Source: Labilithrix sp.
Lineage (GTDB): Bacteria; Myxococcota; Polyangia; Polyangiales; Polyangiaceae
DNA length: 64,000 bases
Direction: 5' to 3'
Assembly: GCA_028287035.1 (NCBI GenBank)
Contig: JAQBQL010000111.1
Span: 18,688-82,687 of the forward strand
How positions within the stretch are numbered: position 1 is the first letter of the stretch; every line of letters begins with the position of its first letter. Of this stretch, positions 21,384-30,452 are shown piece after piece. The notes under the pieces are model-generated. The model was not told where the DNA came from and made no database searches. It saw only the letters and a program-made list of their open reading frames with translations. Both the position numbers and the translations under genes were made by a program.

Positions 21384-22748
21384 ATGCGCCGCGTCCTGGT
21401 CGTCGACGACGAAGAGAACATCCGCCTCGTCCTGAAGACGCTGCTGAAGCGCCACGGCTACGAGGTCGAGGTGGCCGACGGCGGGGAGAGCGCGCTCCTG
21501 CTCGTCGACTCCTTCGGCCCGGACGTCATCCTGACCGACGTGCGCATGCCCAAGATGGGCGGCCTCGACCTCCTCGCCACGCTGAAGGCCAAGCAGAACC
21601 CGGCGACGGTCATCGTGATGAGCGCCTACGGATCCATCGACCTCGCGCTCGAGGCGATGAAGGCCGGCGCCTACGACTACGTGGGCAAGCCGTTCAAGCC
21701 CGACGAGATCGTCCTCGCCCTCAAGAAGGCCGAGGAGCGCGAGACGCTGCGCCGCGAGAACCGCGCCCTCAAGGAGCAGATCCAGAAGGAGAGCCAGTTC
21801 GAGTCGATCCTCGCGAAGAGCCAGCAGATGACCGACATCTTCCGGACGATCTCGAAGATCGCCGACTACAAGACGACGGTCCTCATCCAGGGCGAGAGCG
21901 GCGTCGGCAAGGAGCTCGTGGCGCGCGCGCTGCACTCGCGCGGCAACCGGAAGAACCAGCCCTTCGTCACCATCAACTGCGGAGCGATCCCCGAGAACCT
22001 CCTCGAGACCGAGCTCTTCGGGCACAAGCGCGGCGCGTTCACCGACGCGAACGCCGACCGGCGCGGCCTCTTCGAGGAGGCCGACGGCGGAACGCTGTTC
22101 CTCGACGAGATCGGCGAGCTCCCGCTGTCCCTCCAGGTGAAGCTGCTGCGCGCGCTGCAGGAGGAGACGATCCGGCGCCTCGGCGACTCGAAGGACATCA
22201 AGATCGACGTCCGCATCGTGGCCGCCACGCACCGCGATCTCGCGGCGGAGGCGAAGGCCGGGCGGTTCCGCGAGGACCTCTTCTATCGCATCAACGTGCT
22301 GCCGATCCTCATCCCGCCGCTGCGCGCGCGGAAGGAGGACGTGAACCTGCTCGTCGACCACTTCCTGACGCGCAACAACGCGCGCCTCGGCACGCAGATC
22401 CGGGCGGTGGGCCCCGACGCGCGGAAGCTGCTCCTCGAGTACGGCTGGCCCGGCAACGTGCGCGAGCTCGAGAACACGATCGAGCGCGCGATGGTGCTCT
22501 GCGACGGCGACGTCATCGGCGCGCAGGACCTGCCGGAGCGGCTCCGCGACGCCCTCGATCCGGTGCAGGTGCAGCTCGCGAGCGGCGAGCTGTCGGTCAA
22601 GAAGACGACCGCCGCGATCGAGGAGATCCTCATCCGCCGCGCCCTGACGAAGACGCGCGGTAACCGCACGAAGGCCGCGGAGCTTCTCGAGATCAGCCAC
22701 CGCGCGCTGCTCTACAAGATCAAGGACTACAAGATCACCGAGCTGTGA
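21384..22748 (+). CDS. NtrC-family sigma-54-dependent response regulator
   Basis: A 454-residue transcription activator. Receiver domain 1-120 with acidic pocket DDEE at 8-11, acceptor D52 in TDVRMP and K102 in GKPF. AAA+ domain about 135-370 with Walker A GESGVGKE (170-177), the sigma-54 contact loop GAFTDA (217-222), and the arginine and sensor motifs. C-terminal Fis-type helix-turn-helix ([20 protein letters not shown]) about 420-450. All key residues are present. ATG 21384. No cognate histidine kinase is adjacent; a Ser/Thr kinase gene lies divergently upstream, which leaves room for kinase cross-talk (inference). I see no -24/-12 promoter in the 188-bp upstream gap. Confidence 0.95.
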   Translation: MRRVLVVDDEENIRLVLKTLLKRHGYEVEVADGGESALLLVDSFGPDVILTDVRMPKMGGLDLLATLKAKQNPATVIVMSAYGSIDLALEAMKAGAYDYVGKPFKPDEIVLALKKAEERETLRRENRALKEQIQKESQFESILAKSQQMTDIFRTISKIADYKTTVLIQGESGVGKELVARALHSRGNRKNQPFVTINCGAIPENLLETELFGHKRGAFTDANADRRGLFEEADGGTLFLDEIGELPLSLQVKLLRALQEETIRRLGDSKDIKIDVRIVAATHRDLAAEAKAGRFREDLFYRINVLPILIPPLRARKEDVNLLVDHFLTRNNARLGTQIRAVGPDARKLLLEYGWPGNVRELENTIERAMVLCDGDVIGAQDLPERLRDALDPVQVQLASGELSVKKTTAAIEEILIRRALTKTRGNRTKAAELLEISHRALLYKIKDYKITEL

Positions 22749-22782
22749 GCGCCCTGGCGTGCCTGATGATAAGGTCCGGCGC

Positions 22783-23334
22783 ATGCGTGCACCGGCTCCC
22801 CTTCTTGCGCTGACGCTCTCCCTTCTCGCCGCCACCAGCGCGTGCGGTGGTGACAAGCCGAAGGTCGACGACCCGTCCACGACGAACGCCCCGGACGACG
22901 GCACCGGCAACGTGAAGTGGGAGGGCGCGAGCGCGACGCCGCCGCCCGCCTCGACCAGCAGCGGCAGCGGCGGCGGCGCCACCGTCAACGAGGGCGCGAC
23001 CCGCAACCAGAACCAGTACGACAAGGAGTCGACCGAGATCGCGGTCAAGCGCGCGGCGCGTCAGGTGAAGGACAACTGCGGCGCCGCCAAGGACGACGCC
23101 GGCAAGGCGACCGGCCCCTGGGGCAAGGTCACGATCCAGCTCGCGCTCGGCCACAACGGGCACTCGAAGGGGACCACGGTCCCGGCGCCGTTCCAGGGCA
23201 AGCCGGTCGGCAACTGCATCGAGCGCGCGTTCACGAACCTGACGTTCGCGCCGTGGGCCGGCACCGACACGGAGATCACCTGGGAAGTGGAGCTCGTGCA
23301 GCCCGCCGCAGAGGCCGCGCCCGCGAAGAAGTGA
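22783..23334 (+). CDS. Lipoprotein with AgmX/PglI C-terminal-like domain
   Basis: A 183-residue exported lipoprotein: signal peptide with lipobox TSAC (Cys about 23), an acidic/Gly-Ser linker to about residue 80, then a domain of about 90 residues with two cysteines (DNCGAAK and GNCIERAF) and the ending FAPWAGTDTEITWEVELVQP. The pattern of a beta strand, Gly-Cys helix, F-P/A strand and final strand resembles the C-terminal domain seen in myxobacterial AgmX/PglI adventurous-motility proteins; this is a fold-level guess. ATG 22783 is preferred over the upstream in-frame start because it begins the signal peptide. It follows the NtrC-type gene by 34 bp. Confidence 0.75.
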   Translation: MRAPAPLLALTLSLLAATSACGGDKPKVDDPSTTNAPDDGTGNVKWEGASATPPPASTSSGSGGGATVNEGATRNQNQYDKESTEIAVKRAARQVKDNCGAAKDDAGKATGPWGKVTIQLALGHNGHSKGTTVPAPFQGKPVGNCIERAFTNLTFAPWAGTDTEITWEVELVQPAAEAAPAKK

Positions 23335-23344
23335 CGGGCGGCGG

Positions 23345-25699
23345 CTAGAGACCTTCGTCCATGCGGCGCATGCCTTCGAGGAGGAGCGCCTCGGCCGAGT
23401 CGTCCATCACGCGGCGGGGCGGCGTGAAGCTCGGGTCGAGTGCGAAGTCGCCGTCCTGGAACTTGAGGAGCGCATAGAAGGCGTCCTTGCCGGTGAGGTC
23501 GCCGAGCTGCGCGTTCGCGATCGCGCCCTCGAGGAAGTGGATCTCGCCGTTCTTGCCGGCCGAGCGCACGACGAGCCGTCCGGTCTTCCGGCCGTGGAAG
23601 AGCACCTGGACGATGTCGGGGAGGCCCATCTCGCGGAGGCTTCCGTTGACGCCCTTCGGTCCGCGGTTGGTCGACCACTGGTCGAGCATGGCCTTCAGCT
23701 TCGCGACCATCACGTCGGCCTGGACGGGCTTCGCGACGAAGTCCATCGCGCCCAGCTCGAACGCGCGGTTCGCCTCGGTGCGGCCTTGCTTGCGGGTGTG
23801 GACGACCCACGGCATGTCGCGGCCCCACGGCTCCTTGCGGGCCTCGGAGAGGAAGGCGAGGCCGTCGCCGTCGGGCAGCTCGACCTCGCAGACGACGAGG
23901 TCCACCTCGGTCGCCTCGGCGCTGCCGAGAAGCTTGCGGGCTGCCTCGGCGCTGCGCGCGGTCTTCACGTCGAAGCCCTGCTCGACCATGCGCAGCTCGA
24001 GGACCGTCGACTCCTCGGGGTCGGCGTCGACGAGGAGGACGCGGTAGCGGCTGCCCATCAGCTTCGCGCGCATGTCCTCGCCGAGCACGAGCGACTTGAA
24101 GAGGTCGAGCAGCGACGCGTCGAAGATGGTGCCCTTGTGCTTCATGAGCACGTTCACCGCCTCGGCGGGCCCGAGCACCTTGCGGAACGGGTTCCGCGGG
24201 TTCTGCGTGAGGTCCGCGTACGTGTCGGCGATCGACAGGAGGCGCGCGCCGAGCGGGATGTCCTTGCCGACCAGCTTGTCGGGGAAGCCCTTGCCGTCGA
24301 CGCGCTCGTACATGTGGAAGACCGCGTTCTTGATCGATGCGGTCAGGCGCACCGCCTCGAGCAGACGCAGCGGCGTGTCGTAGGCCTTCACGGCGGCGAC
24401 CCGGTGACCCTCGTACTCCGCGCAGTTCAGCGCGGTGAGATGGAACTGGCCCATCTTTCCGAGGTCGTGGATGTGACCGGCGATGACCACCGCCTGCGTC
24501 TCCGCGCGGTCGAGGCTCATGCGCTCGGCGACGCGGCGGAGCAGGCGCGCGACCTGCGAGGAATGCCCGCGCAGCTCCTGGCGCGAGGTCTCGAGGAGGC
24601 TCACCATGACCGTGAGCAGCTCGACGGTCGTGTCGTGCTGGAGGACGTCGATGCGCGCCTGGGTGCTCGAGGGCGGCTCGGTCCCGCGCTGCGTCGCGCG
24701 TCGCGGCAGCTCGGTCACGGCGGTCGGCGGCATCGACTCGTCGTCGGGCGGCTCGCTGAAGACGGGGGCACGCGCGGCGCGCGGCAGCGGGCTCGTGCTC
24801 GGCGGCGGCGGCGGCACCGAGAGCGAGAGGCTGGCCGTGCCGCGGGATTGCCCACGCTGCGGCTCGACGCTCTGCCCGCGGGCCGTCGCGCCCGGATCAC
24901 GAGCGCGCAGCGCGCGCGGCGGCAGCGGCGGCGCCTCGAGCGACTCGATGGGCTCGGGGTTCGTCTGCCGCGCCACGCGGGGCGCCCCGATCTGCGGCGA
25001 CGACGGCGGGATCGCCACGCGCTGCGCCGGGAGATTGGGCGGCTGGATACCGGGCGTCGTCGACATCCCGGTGCTCACCGCCCGCGGCGCCGGCTCGTCG
25101 AAGTCGAACGACGGCGCGCTGTAGGCGGGCGGTCGCCCCTGCTCCTTGCCGGCGACGACGCGCCCGTCACGCGTCACCTGCTGGCCGAAGTCGTAGTTGA
25201 GGCCGGCGCGCTCGAGCAGATCGAACGCCCGCGGATCGCCGCCGTGGTGCTTCCGGATCGCCGCCGCGATCGCCGCCGGCCGGGCGACGAAGGCCTTCAC
25301 CTCGGTCGCGCCCGAGACGAGCTTGACGTCGCGGAGGACGTCGAGGTTGTCGGGGTCGGCGGTCACGACGCTGAGGACGCTCTTCGCGCGATCGAAGAGG
25401 ACCGGGAAGACGCCGAGCGTCTCCGCCACGCGACGCGGGATCATCTGCACCGTCGCGCGCGGGATGTCGGCCTTCGAGAGCCGCTCGGTCGACAGGTAGT
25501 TGGTGCGGTAGATCGACGAGAGCGCCTTGAGCAGGTCGCCCTCGCTCATGATCTCGTTGTCGACGAGCACCTCTTCGGCGCGCTCACCGTTCTGCGCGAC
25601 GAGGGCCACCACGCGTTCGAACTCGCCCCGGTCCAGCACCTGCGCTCGCAGGAGCAGGTCGGCTGCCTTCGTCTTGGGTGTGGCGAGAGGACCGCTCAC
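23345..25699 (-). CDS. MshEN - HD-GYP - receiver - DUF4388 signalling protein
   Basis: A 784-residue multidomain protein. About 15-150: MshEN/GspE-II N-terminal domain, a family that can bind c-di-GMP. About 160-345: Pro/Ser/Arg-rich linker. About 355-540: HD-GYP-like domain with H379, HD at 411-412 and H432, but the later HHE metal motif reads MYE (463-465) and GYP reads GFP (471-473). About 551-672: receiver, with K657 kept but the phospho-acceptor Asp replaced by E605 (VVCEVELP). About 680-784: DUF4388/PATAN domain (SLREMGLPDIVQVLF, GRKTGRLVV). GTG start. It probably works as a c-di-GMP-responsive scaffold rather than a phosphodiesterase (inference). Domain order is unusual. Confidence 0.88.
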   Translation of the reverse strand: MSGPLATPKTKAADLLLRAQVLDRGEFERVVALVAQNGERAEEVLVDNEIMSEGDLLKALSSIYRTNYLSTERLSKADIPRATVQMIPRRVAETLGVFPVLFDRAKSVLSVVTADPDNLDVLRDVKLVSGATEVKAFVARPAAIAAAIRKHHGGDPRAFDLLERAGLNYDFGQQVTRDGRVVAGKEQGRPPAYSAPSFDFDEPAPRAVSTGMSTTPGIQPPNLPAQRVAIPPSSPQIGAPRVARQTNPEPIESLEAPPLPPRALRARDPGATARGQSVEPQRGQSRGTASLSLSVPPPPPSTSPLPRAARAPVFSEPPDDESMPPTAVTELPRRATQRGTEPPSSTQARIDVLQHDTTVELLTVMVSLLETSRQELRGHSSQVARLLRRVAERMSLDRAETQAVVIAGHIHDLGKMGQFHLTALNCAEYEGHRVAAVKAYDTPLRLLEAVRLTASIKNAVFHMYERVDGKGFPDKLVGKDIPLGARLLSIADTYADLTQNPRNPFRKVLGPAEAVNVLMKHKGTIFDASLLDLFKSLVLGEDMRAKLMGSRYRVLLVDADPEESTVLELRMVEQGFDVKTARSAEAARKLLGSAEATEVDLVVCEVELPDGDGLAFLSEARKEPWGRDMPWVVHTRKQGRTEANRAFELGAMDFVAKPVQADVMVAKLKAMLDQWSTNRGPKGVNGSLREMGLPDIVQVLFHGRKTGRLVVRSAGKNGEIHFLEGAIANAQLGDLTGKDAFYALLKFQDGDFALDPSFTPPRRVMDDSAEALLLEGMRRMDEGL

Positions 25700-25714
25700 C
25701 GGGATCCTCGTATT

Positions 25715-26374
25715 CTAGCTGCCTTGCGCGGCCCTCTGGCGCACGAAACTCACCAGAAAATCGAGCGCGACGCGGTTCTGGCCACCCTCGGGGATGATCA
25801 CGTCGGCAAAGCGCTTCGACGGCTCGACGAAGGCCTGGTGCATCGGGCGCACGCTCTCGTAGTACTGCTTTCGGACCTGCGCGAAGGTCCGCCCGCGGTG
25901 CTCGAGATCGCGTCGGATCCGGCGCATCAGGCGGATGTCCGAGTCGGTGTCGACGAACAGCTTGACCTCGAAGCGCGACCGCAGCCGGTCATCGGCGAGG
26001 ACCAGTATCCCCTCGACCACGATGACGGGCGCAGGCTCGATGCGGAGCCCCTGCTTCTCGCGGTCGTGGGTCGCGAAGTCGTACGTCGGGCGCATGATGG
26101 TCGAGCCGGAGCGGAGCTCGTCGATCTGCGTGGTGAGCAGGTCGAGCTCGAGCGCGTCGGGGTGGTCGTAGTTGACGCTCGCGCGCTCGGAGAGCGGCAG
26201 GTGCGACTGCGCGCGGTAGTAGTGGTCCTGCTCGAGGAGGATGCCCTGCCCCGGCGGCAGCGCCTCCAGGATCGACTTCGCGATGGTGCTCTTCCCCGAC
26301 CCGGAGCCCCCCGCGATCCCGAGAACGAGAGGTGCTTTGAACGGGGCTTGCGTCACGCGGCAGGTGACTACCAC
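25715..26374 (-). CDS. udk: Uridine kinase
   Basis: Phosphorylates uridine and cytidine in pyrimidine salvage. The 219-residue product has the P-loop GGSGSGKST near residue 20, then LEQDHYYR, NYDHPDALELDLL, PTYDFATHDR, VVEGILVLAD and DIRLMRRIRRD, all typical of Udk. The longest reading starts at GTG 26374; GTG 26356 (VTQAPFKAPLVL) is an equally plausible start, and neither has a clear ribosome-binding site. It follows the esterase gene on the same strand, 19 bp away. Confidence 0.92.
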   Translation of the reverse strand: MVVTCRVTQAPFKAPLVLGIAGGSGSGKSTIAKSILEALPPGQGILLEQDHYYRAQSHLPLSERASVNYDHPDALELDLLTTQIDELRSGSTIMRPTYDFATHDREKQGLRIEPAPVIVVEGILVLADDRLRSRFEVKLFVDTDSDIRLMRRIRRDLEHRGRTFAQVRKQYYESVRPMHQAFVEPSKRFADVIIPEGGQNRVALDFLVSFVRQRAAQGS

Positions 26375-26393
26375 AGGAGCCGCGGAGCCGCGC

Positions 26394-27149
26394 CTACTTC
26401 GCGGCCACGAGCCACGCGAGCGGACGCCGGTAGGTGCTGACCATGCGGTCGCTCGGCACCTCGTGGCCCATGCCGGGAACGAGCTTCACCTTCACGGGCA
26501 CCTTGTTCTTCTTGAGCGTGTCGCCGACGCGAACCGTGTTCTGCGCGACGCCATCGTTCTCGCCCGTGAGCAGGTAGACGCGGCGGACGTGGCGCTTCTG
26601 CTCGTCCAGCGCCTCGGTGACGTCGCCTCCCCAGTACTGGTCACTGGCGCCGAGGATCAGCCACTTCGTCCACGTCGTCTGGTCCTTGAGACCGACCTGC
26701 ATCGCCACGAACGCGCCCTCGCTGAAGCCGATGAGGACGTTGCCGCGGCGGGTGACCCGGCCCTTGTACTTTGCACGCAGCGCGTGGATCGCGCCGTCGA
26801 TGACCCGCTGGGCCTCGCCTGCGCCGTTCGACCACGTGCGCCCGCCCGACTCGCTCGTGCCGGGGCCCGAAGGACAGACGACCCAGCCGAACTGCGTGCC
26901 GACCTTCGCCCACTTGCGGCAGTCCTCGGCGGGGTTTCCGCCGCGCCCGTGCAGGTACATGAGGATGGGCCGCGGGCCCTTCGCCTGGGGCTTGAAGTAG
27001 TACGCGTCCGGCGCGCCCTCGACCTCGAGCTTCAGCGGCTCGCCGATCGCGGACCCGGTCTTCGCCTCCGCCCGCGACGGCCAGGCGAGCACCGCGAGGG
27101 CGATCGCCAGGGCGAGGAAGGTAAAGCAGGTGCGAAGGACGTGACGCAT
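26394..27149 (-). CDS. Secreted alpha/beta-hydrolase (esterase/PHB depolymerase-like)
   Basis: A 251-residue exported hydrolase of the dienelactone-hydrolase/PHB-depolymerase class. Signal peptide (LALAIALAVLAWPSRAEA), then YLHGRGGNP oxyanion region, nucleophile elbow GFSEGA, an acid near LLTGENDG and the catalytic His in PGMGHEVP. ATG 27149 gives an ideal signal peptide. The substrate cannot be told from sequence. It lies downstream of hemC on the same strand, separated by 74 bp that hold a GC-rich hairpin, so it may have its own promoter. Confidence 0.85.
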   Translation of the reverse strand: MRHVLRTCFTFLALAIALAVLAWPSRAEAKTGSAIGEPLKLEVEGAPDAYYFKPQAKGPRPILMYLHGRGGNPAEDCRKWAKVGTQFGWVVCPSGPGTSESGGRTWSNGAGEAQRVIDGAIHALRAKYKGRVTRRGNVLIGFSEGAFVAMQVGLKDQTTWTKWLILGASDQYWGGDVTEALDEQKRHVRRVYLLTGENDGVAQNTVRVGDTLKKNKVPVKVKLVPGMGHEVPSDRMVSTYRRPLAWLVAAK

Positions 27150-27196
27150 GGCGGGACGGAGCCCGGAGCATAGTCGAGCGCGGCCCGCCGGCAAGG

Positions 27197-27222
27197 CCAC
27201 CGGGTCCGAAAGGGCCCGGCGG
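27197..27222 (-). terminator. Strong GC hairpin between hemC and the esterase gene
   Basis: An 8-bp stem, CCGGGTCC (27200-27207) against GGGCCCGG (27212-27219) with one G-T pair and a GAAA loop, extends by two more C-G pairs after a mismatch. It directly follows the hemC stop on the minus strand. There is no T-run, so it may be a processing/attenuating hairpin rather than a classic terminator. Confidence 0.4.
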
Positions 27223-27223
27223 C

Positions 27224-28123
27224 TCAGCGGGACGCGTGGAGCTCGCGGCCGAGGGCCTCGCCCACGACGCGCGCGGCGTCGTCCGAGGCGGGCCAGGGCA
27301 CCGTGACGGCGGCGCTGCGGTGGCCCGTTCCATCGGGCTCCGCCACGAAGGCGCGGAGGAGGAGATCGGCTCCGGCGCGCATGCCGTAGACGCCGAGCGG
27401 CGTCTTGCAATCGCCCTCGAGCGCCACCATCACGCCTCGCTCGGCGGCGACGCAGCGGCTGGTCGGCTCGTGGTGGAGAGCCGCGAGCGCCTGCCGCGTG
27501 GCTGCGTCCTCCTCGCGGCACTCGATGCCGAGCGCGCCCTGCCCGACCGCCGGCAAGGACAGCTCCGGCTCGAGCACCTCGGTCGCGCGGCCCTCGAGGC
27601 CGAGCCGCACGAGACCGGCGCGCGCGAGCACGATGGCGTCGCACTCGCCGGCGTCGACCTTCCGGAGCCGCGTGTCGACGTTGCCGCGCATCGGCACGAT
27701 GTGGAGATCGGGCCGCTGCGCGAGCAGGCTGACCGCGCGGCGCAGGCTGCTCGTCCCGACCGTCGCGCCCTGCGGGAGCGCCGCGAGCGTCTGGTGACGC
27801 GGGCTCACGAGCACGTCGCGCGGGTCCTCGCGCTCCGGGATGCACGCGATGAGGAGGCCATCGGGCAGCACGCCGGGGACGTCCTTGATCGAGTGCACGG
27901 CGAGCTGCGCGCGCCCGTCGAGGAGCGCCTCCTCGATCTCCTTCACGAAGAGGCCCTTGCCGCCGACCTCGGACAGCGGCCGGTCCTGGATGCGATCGCC
28001 CGTGGTGACGACCTGCAGCTCCTCGACCTCGAGGCCGGCGTTCGCGGCCACGAGCCGCTTCACGAACGCGCGGCACTGCGCGAGGGCGAGCTGCGAGCGG
28101 CGCGTGGCGTAGGTGAGCTTCAT
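27224..28123 (-). CDS. hemC: Porphobilinogen deaminase (hydroxymethylbilane synthase)
   Basis: Condenses four porphobilinogens into hydroxymethylbilane in tetrapyrrole synthesis. The 299-residue product has TRRSQLALAQ, HSIKDVPG, GTSSLRR and the dipyrromethane-cofactor loop EGDCKTPLGVY with the attachment Cys. Length is usual. ATG 28123. It follows hemA by 41 bp and belongs to the minus-strand haem operon. Confidence 0.96.
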   Translation of the reverse strand: MKLTYATRRSQLALAQCRAFVKRLVAANAGLEVEELQVVTTGDRIQDRPLSEVGGKGLFVKEIEEALLDGRAQLAVHSIKDVPGVLPDGLLIACIPEREDPRDVLVSPRHQTLAALPQGATVGTSSLRRAVSLLAQRPDLHIVPMRGNVDTRLRKVDAGECDAIVLARAGLVRLGLEGRATEVLEPELSLPAVGQGALGIECREEDAATRQALAALHHEPTSRCVAAERGVMVALEGDCKTPLGVYGMRAGADLLLRAFVAEPDGTGHRSAAVTVPWPASDDAARVVGEALGRELHASR

Positions 28124-28164
28124 CGCCGGCTACGATAGGAGAGATGCCCGCGCCGGGCACGCGA

Positions 28165-29595
28165 TCAGTGCGGGAGACGCTTCTGGCTGTCGGCTCCGCT
28201 GCGGGCCACGTCGCGCACGCTGTCCGTCCCGGAGCCCGCCGCCGCGCGCACGTCACGCGAGGATTCACCGGGTAGCTCGGGGACCGCGGGGAGGTCGAAC
28301 AGGTGATGCAGCGCGCTGACGAGGTCACCGACGTCGGTGCCGCCGCTCGTTCCGTCGCCCGCCGCGGCGGCCTTGAGGCGCGTCGTCGGGGCGTGGAGGA
28401 GCTTGTTCGTGGCGCTCTCGATCATCTGGTAGAGCGCCGCGCGGTCGCCCTCGCCGAGGTGCTTGAGGCGCTGGCCGAGGCTTCGTTCGAGCTCGGCGAC
28501 GAGCACGCCGCGCGTGCGGGCGCGGAGACCCACGACCGTCGGATTCACCTCGAGACCGCGCGCCCACGTGGCCCACTCGGCGAGCTCGGTCTCGACGATG
28601 TGCTCGGCCGCGGCGACCTCGTTCTGCCGCAGCTTCATGTTCTCGGCGACCTCGGCCTCGAGATCGTCGACGTTGTACACGTACACGTTGTCGAGGTCGT
28701 GCACGCCGGGATCGATGTTCCGGGGCACCGCGATGTCGATGAGGAAGAGGGTGCGCCCCTTCCGCTGCTTCATCACGCGCTTCACGAGATCCTTCGTGAT
28801 GACGAAGGTCTTGCTCGAGGTGCTGGCGACCACCACGTCGCTCGCGACGAGCTCGGCCTCGAGCTGCTCGAGCGGCGCCGCCGTTCCCCCGAAGGTCGCC
28901 GCGAGCGTCGCCGCGCGGTCGAAGCTGCGGTTGCACACGCGGATCGCCTTCGCGCCCTTGCCGAGGCTCTTCGCGGCCTGCTCGGCCATCTCGCCGGCGC
29001 CCACGAGGAGCACGGTGCTGCCCCCGAGGTCGCCGAAGATCCGCTTCGTGAGATCGACCGCGACGCTCGAGATGCTGACGATGCCCGCGCCGAGCTGCGT
29101 CTCGGTGCGGATCCGCTTGGCGACCGTGAACGCGCGATGGACGCACCGCGAGAGGTGGCTGCGGAGCGCGCCGGCGGCGACCGCCGCGTCGTAGGCGTCC
29201 TTCACCTGACCGAGGATCTGCGGCTCGCCGAGCACCATCGAGTCGAGGCTCGCGGCGACCCGGAACACGTGGCGTACCGCGACGTCCCCGGTCTTCTCGT
29301 ACAGCCACTCGTCGAGGTCCTCGACGCTCGACGCGCCGATCTGCTCACGGAGCGCCTCGCGGATGGCGTGCGAAGCGGCGCGCGTCGACTCCTCGAGGCT
29401 GCCCATGGTCTTCGAGAGGGCGATGATCTCGACGCGGTTGCAGGTGGAGAGGAACATCGCCTCCTCGAGCTCGGGCCGCGCGGTCAGGCGCGCGAGGAGC
29501 TCGGGCAGGATGTCCGCGCCCGCCGCGAAGCGCTCGCGGACCTCGACCGGCGCGGTCTTGTGGGACACGCCGATGACGACGACCGGGAGGCTCAC
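28165..29595 (-). CDS. hemA: Glutamyl-tRNA reductase
   Basis: Reduces glutamyl-tRNA(Glu) to glutamate-1-semialdehyde, the first step of C5-pathway haem synthesis. The 476-residue product has GVSHKTAPVEVRE, catalytic C52 in STCNRVEI, MVLGEPQILGQVK, the NADPH fold VLLVGAGEMAEQAAK and the DIAVPRNIDP motif. The last 50 residues are a Ser/Asp/Arg-rich tail beyond the usual end. GTG 29595 overlaps the ccsA stop as GTGA, so translation is probably coupled. Confidence 0.96.
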   Translation of the reverse strand: MSLPVVVIGVSHKTAPVEVRERFAAGADILPELLARLTARPELEEAMFLSTCNRVEIIALSKTMGSLEESTRAASHAIREALREQIGASSVEDLDEWLYEKTGDVAVRHVFRVAASLDSMVLGEPQILGQVKDAYDAAVAAGALRSHLSRCVHRAFTVAKRIRTETQLGAGIVSISSVAVDLTKRIFGDLGGSTVLLVGAGEMAEQAAKSLGKGAKAIRVCNRSFDRAATLAATFGGTAAPLEQLEAELVASDVVVASTSSKTFVITKDLVKRVMKQRKGRTLFLIDIAVPRNIDPGVHDLDNVYVYNVDDLEAEVAENMKLRQNEVAAAEHIVETELAEWATWARGLEVNPTVVGLRARTRGVLVAELERSLGQRLKHLGEGDRAALYQMIESATNKLLHAPTTRLKAAAAGDGTSGGTDVGDLVSALHHLFDLPAVPELPGESSRDVRAAAGSGTDSVRDVARSGADSQKRLPH

Positions 29596-30452
29596 CGTGC
29601 CCCCGCGTGGAAGGGCGCGGGGGACGCGGCGGCGACCGCGGGCGGCGGCTCCTTCCGCACCAGGTAGATGATGAGGACGAGGACCGCGAAGCCGAAGCCG
29701 GCGATGGTCCCGTACGCGGCGCGGCGCCCGCGCCACCCGGCGGCGGCACGCAGGAAGAGCACCGCCGCGATGACGAGCCAGGTCACGTACCCGAACACCG
29801 CGCGCAGGATCTCCGAGGTGCCGCCCATCTCGACGCGGCGCGCCCACACCGTTCCGGTGATGATGCCGATCGTGAGCAGCGGGAAGCCCGCCAGCAGGAA
29901 GCGGTGCTCGGCGCGATCGAGCGCCTCGAGCGGAGGCAGCCTTCGCGACATGCCGTCGATGCGCTTCTGCTTCACGAGCCGATCCTGCACGAGGTAGAGC
30001 GCGGCCGCCGAGAACGCGAGCGCGAAGAACGCGACGCCGATCAGGTTCAGCGTGACGTGGAACGGGAGGATGACGCTCTTGATGCCCTCGCCCGGCTCGG
30101 CGCCGCCGCCGACGAAGCGCGAGGCCAGCAGCGAGGTCAGCGCGAGCGGCGCGACGAACGCGCCGGCGACCTCGACGCGCAGCCGGCGGCGCGCGAAGAC
30201 GTAGCCGAAGCACATCATCATCGAGGCGACGCTCATCGGGAAGTGGATGCCCTCGACCGGGCACACGTGGAGCACCAGCGACGCCACGCAGATGTACGCG
30301 CCGTGGAGCACCGCGCCGAAGGCGATGAGCCGGGGCCCGACGGTGCCCACGTCGCCCTTGCCGCGCACGAGGAAGCGCAGGAAGAGAAAGCTCGCCGCCG
30401 AGTACGCCGCGGCGGTGAACGCGAACAGGACGTTCGCGAGCGGCTCGGTCAC
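29592..30452 (-). CDS. ccsA: CcsA/HemX-type cytochrome c assembly membrane protein
   Basis: A 286-residue integral membrane protein of the CcsA/YpjD/HemX family, involved in haem handling or in keeping GluTR levels in haem operons. About eight hydrophobic helices are visible. Typical residues include CPVEGIHFPMSVASMMMCFG, LPFHVTLNLIGVAFFALAFS and GIITGTVWARR. The canonical WWD haem-handling loop is not obvious, which favours the HemX-like subgroup. GTG 30452 overlaps the previous stop (GTGA), and its own stop overlaps hemA. Confidence 0.85.
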   Translation of the reverse strand: MTEPLANVLFAFTAAAYSAASFLFLRFLVRGKGDVGTVGPRLIAFGAVLHGAYICVASLVLHVCPVEGIHFPMSVASMMMCFGYVFARRRLRVEVAGAFVAPLALTSLLASRFVGGGAEPGEGIKSVILPFHVTLNLIGVAFFALAFSAAALYLVQDRLVKQKRIDGMSRRLPPLEALDRAEHRFLLAGFPLLTIGIITGTVWARRVEMGGTSEILRAVFGYVTWLVIAAVLFLRAAAGWRGRRAAYGTIAGFGFAVLVLIIYLVRKEPPPAVAAASPAPFHAGAR

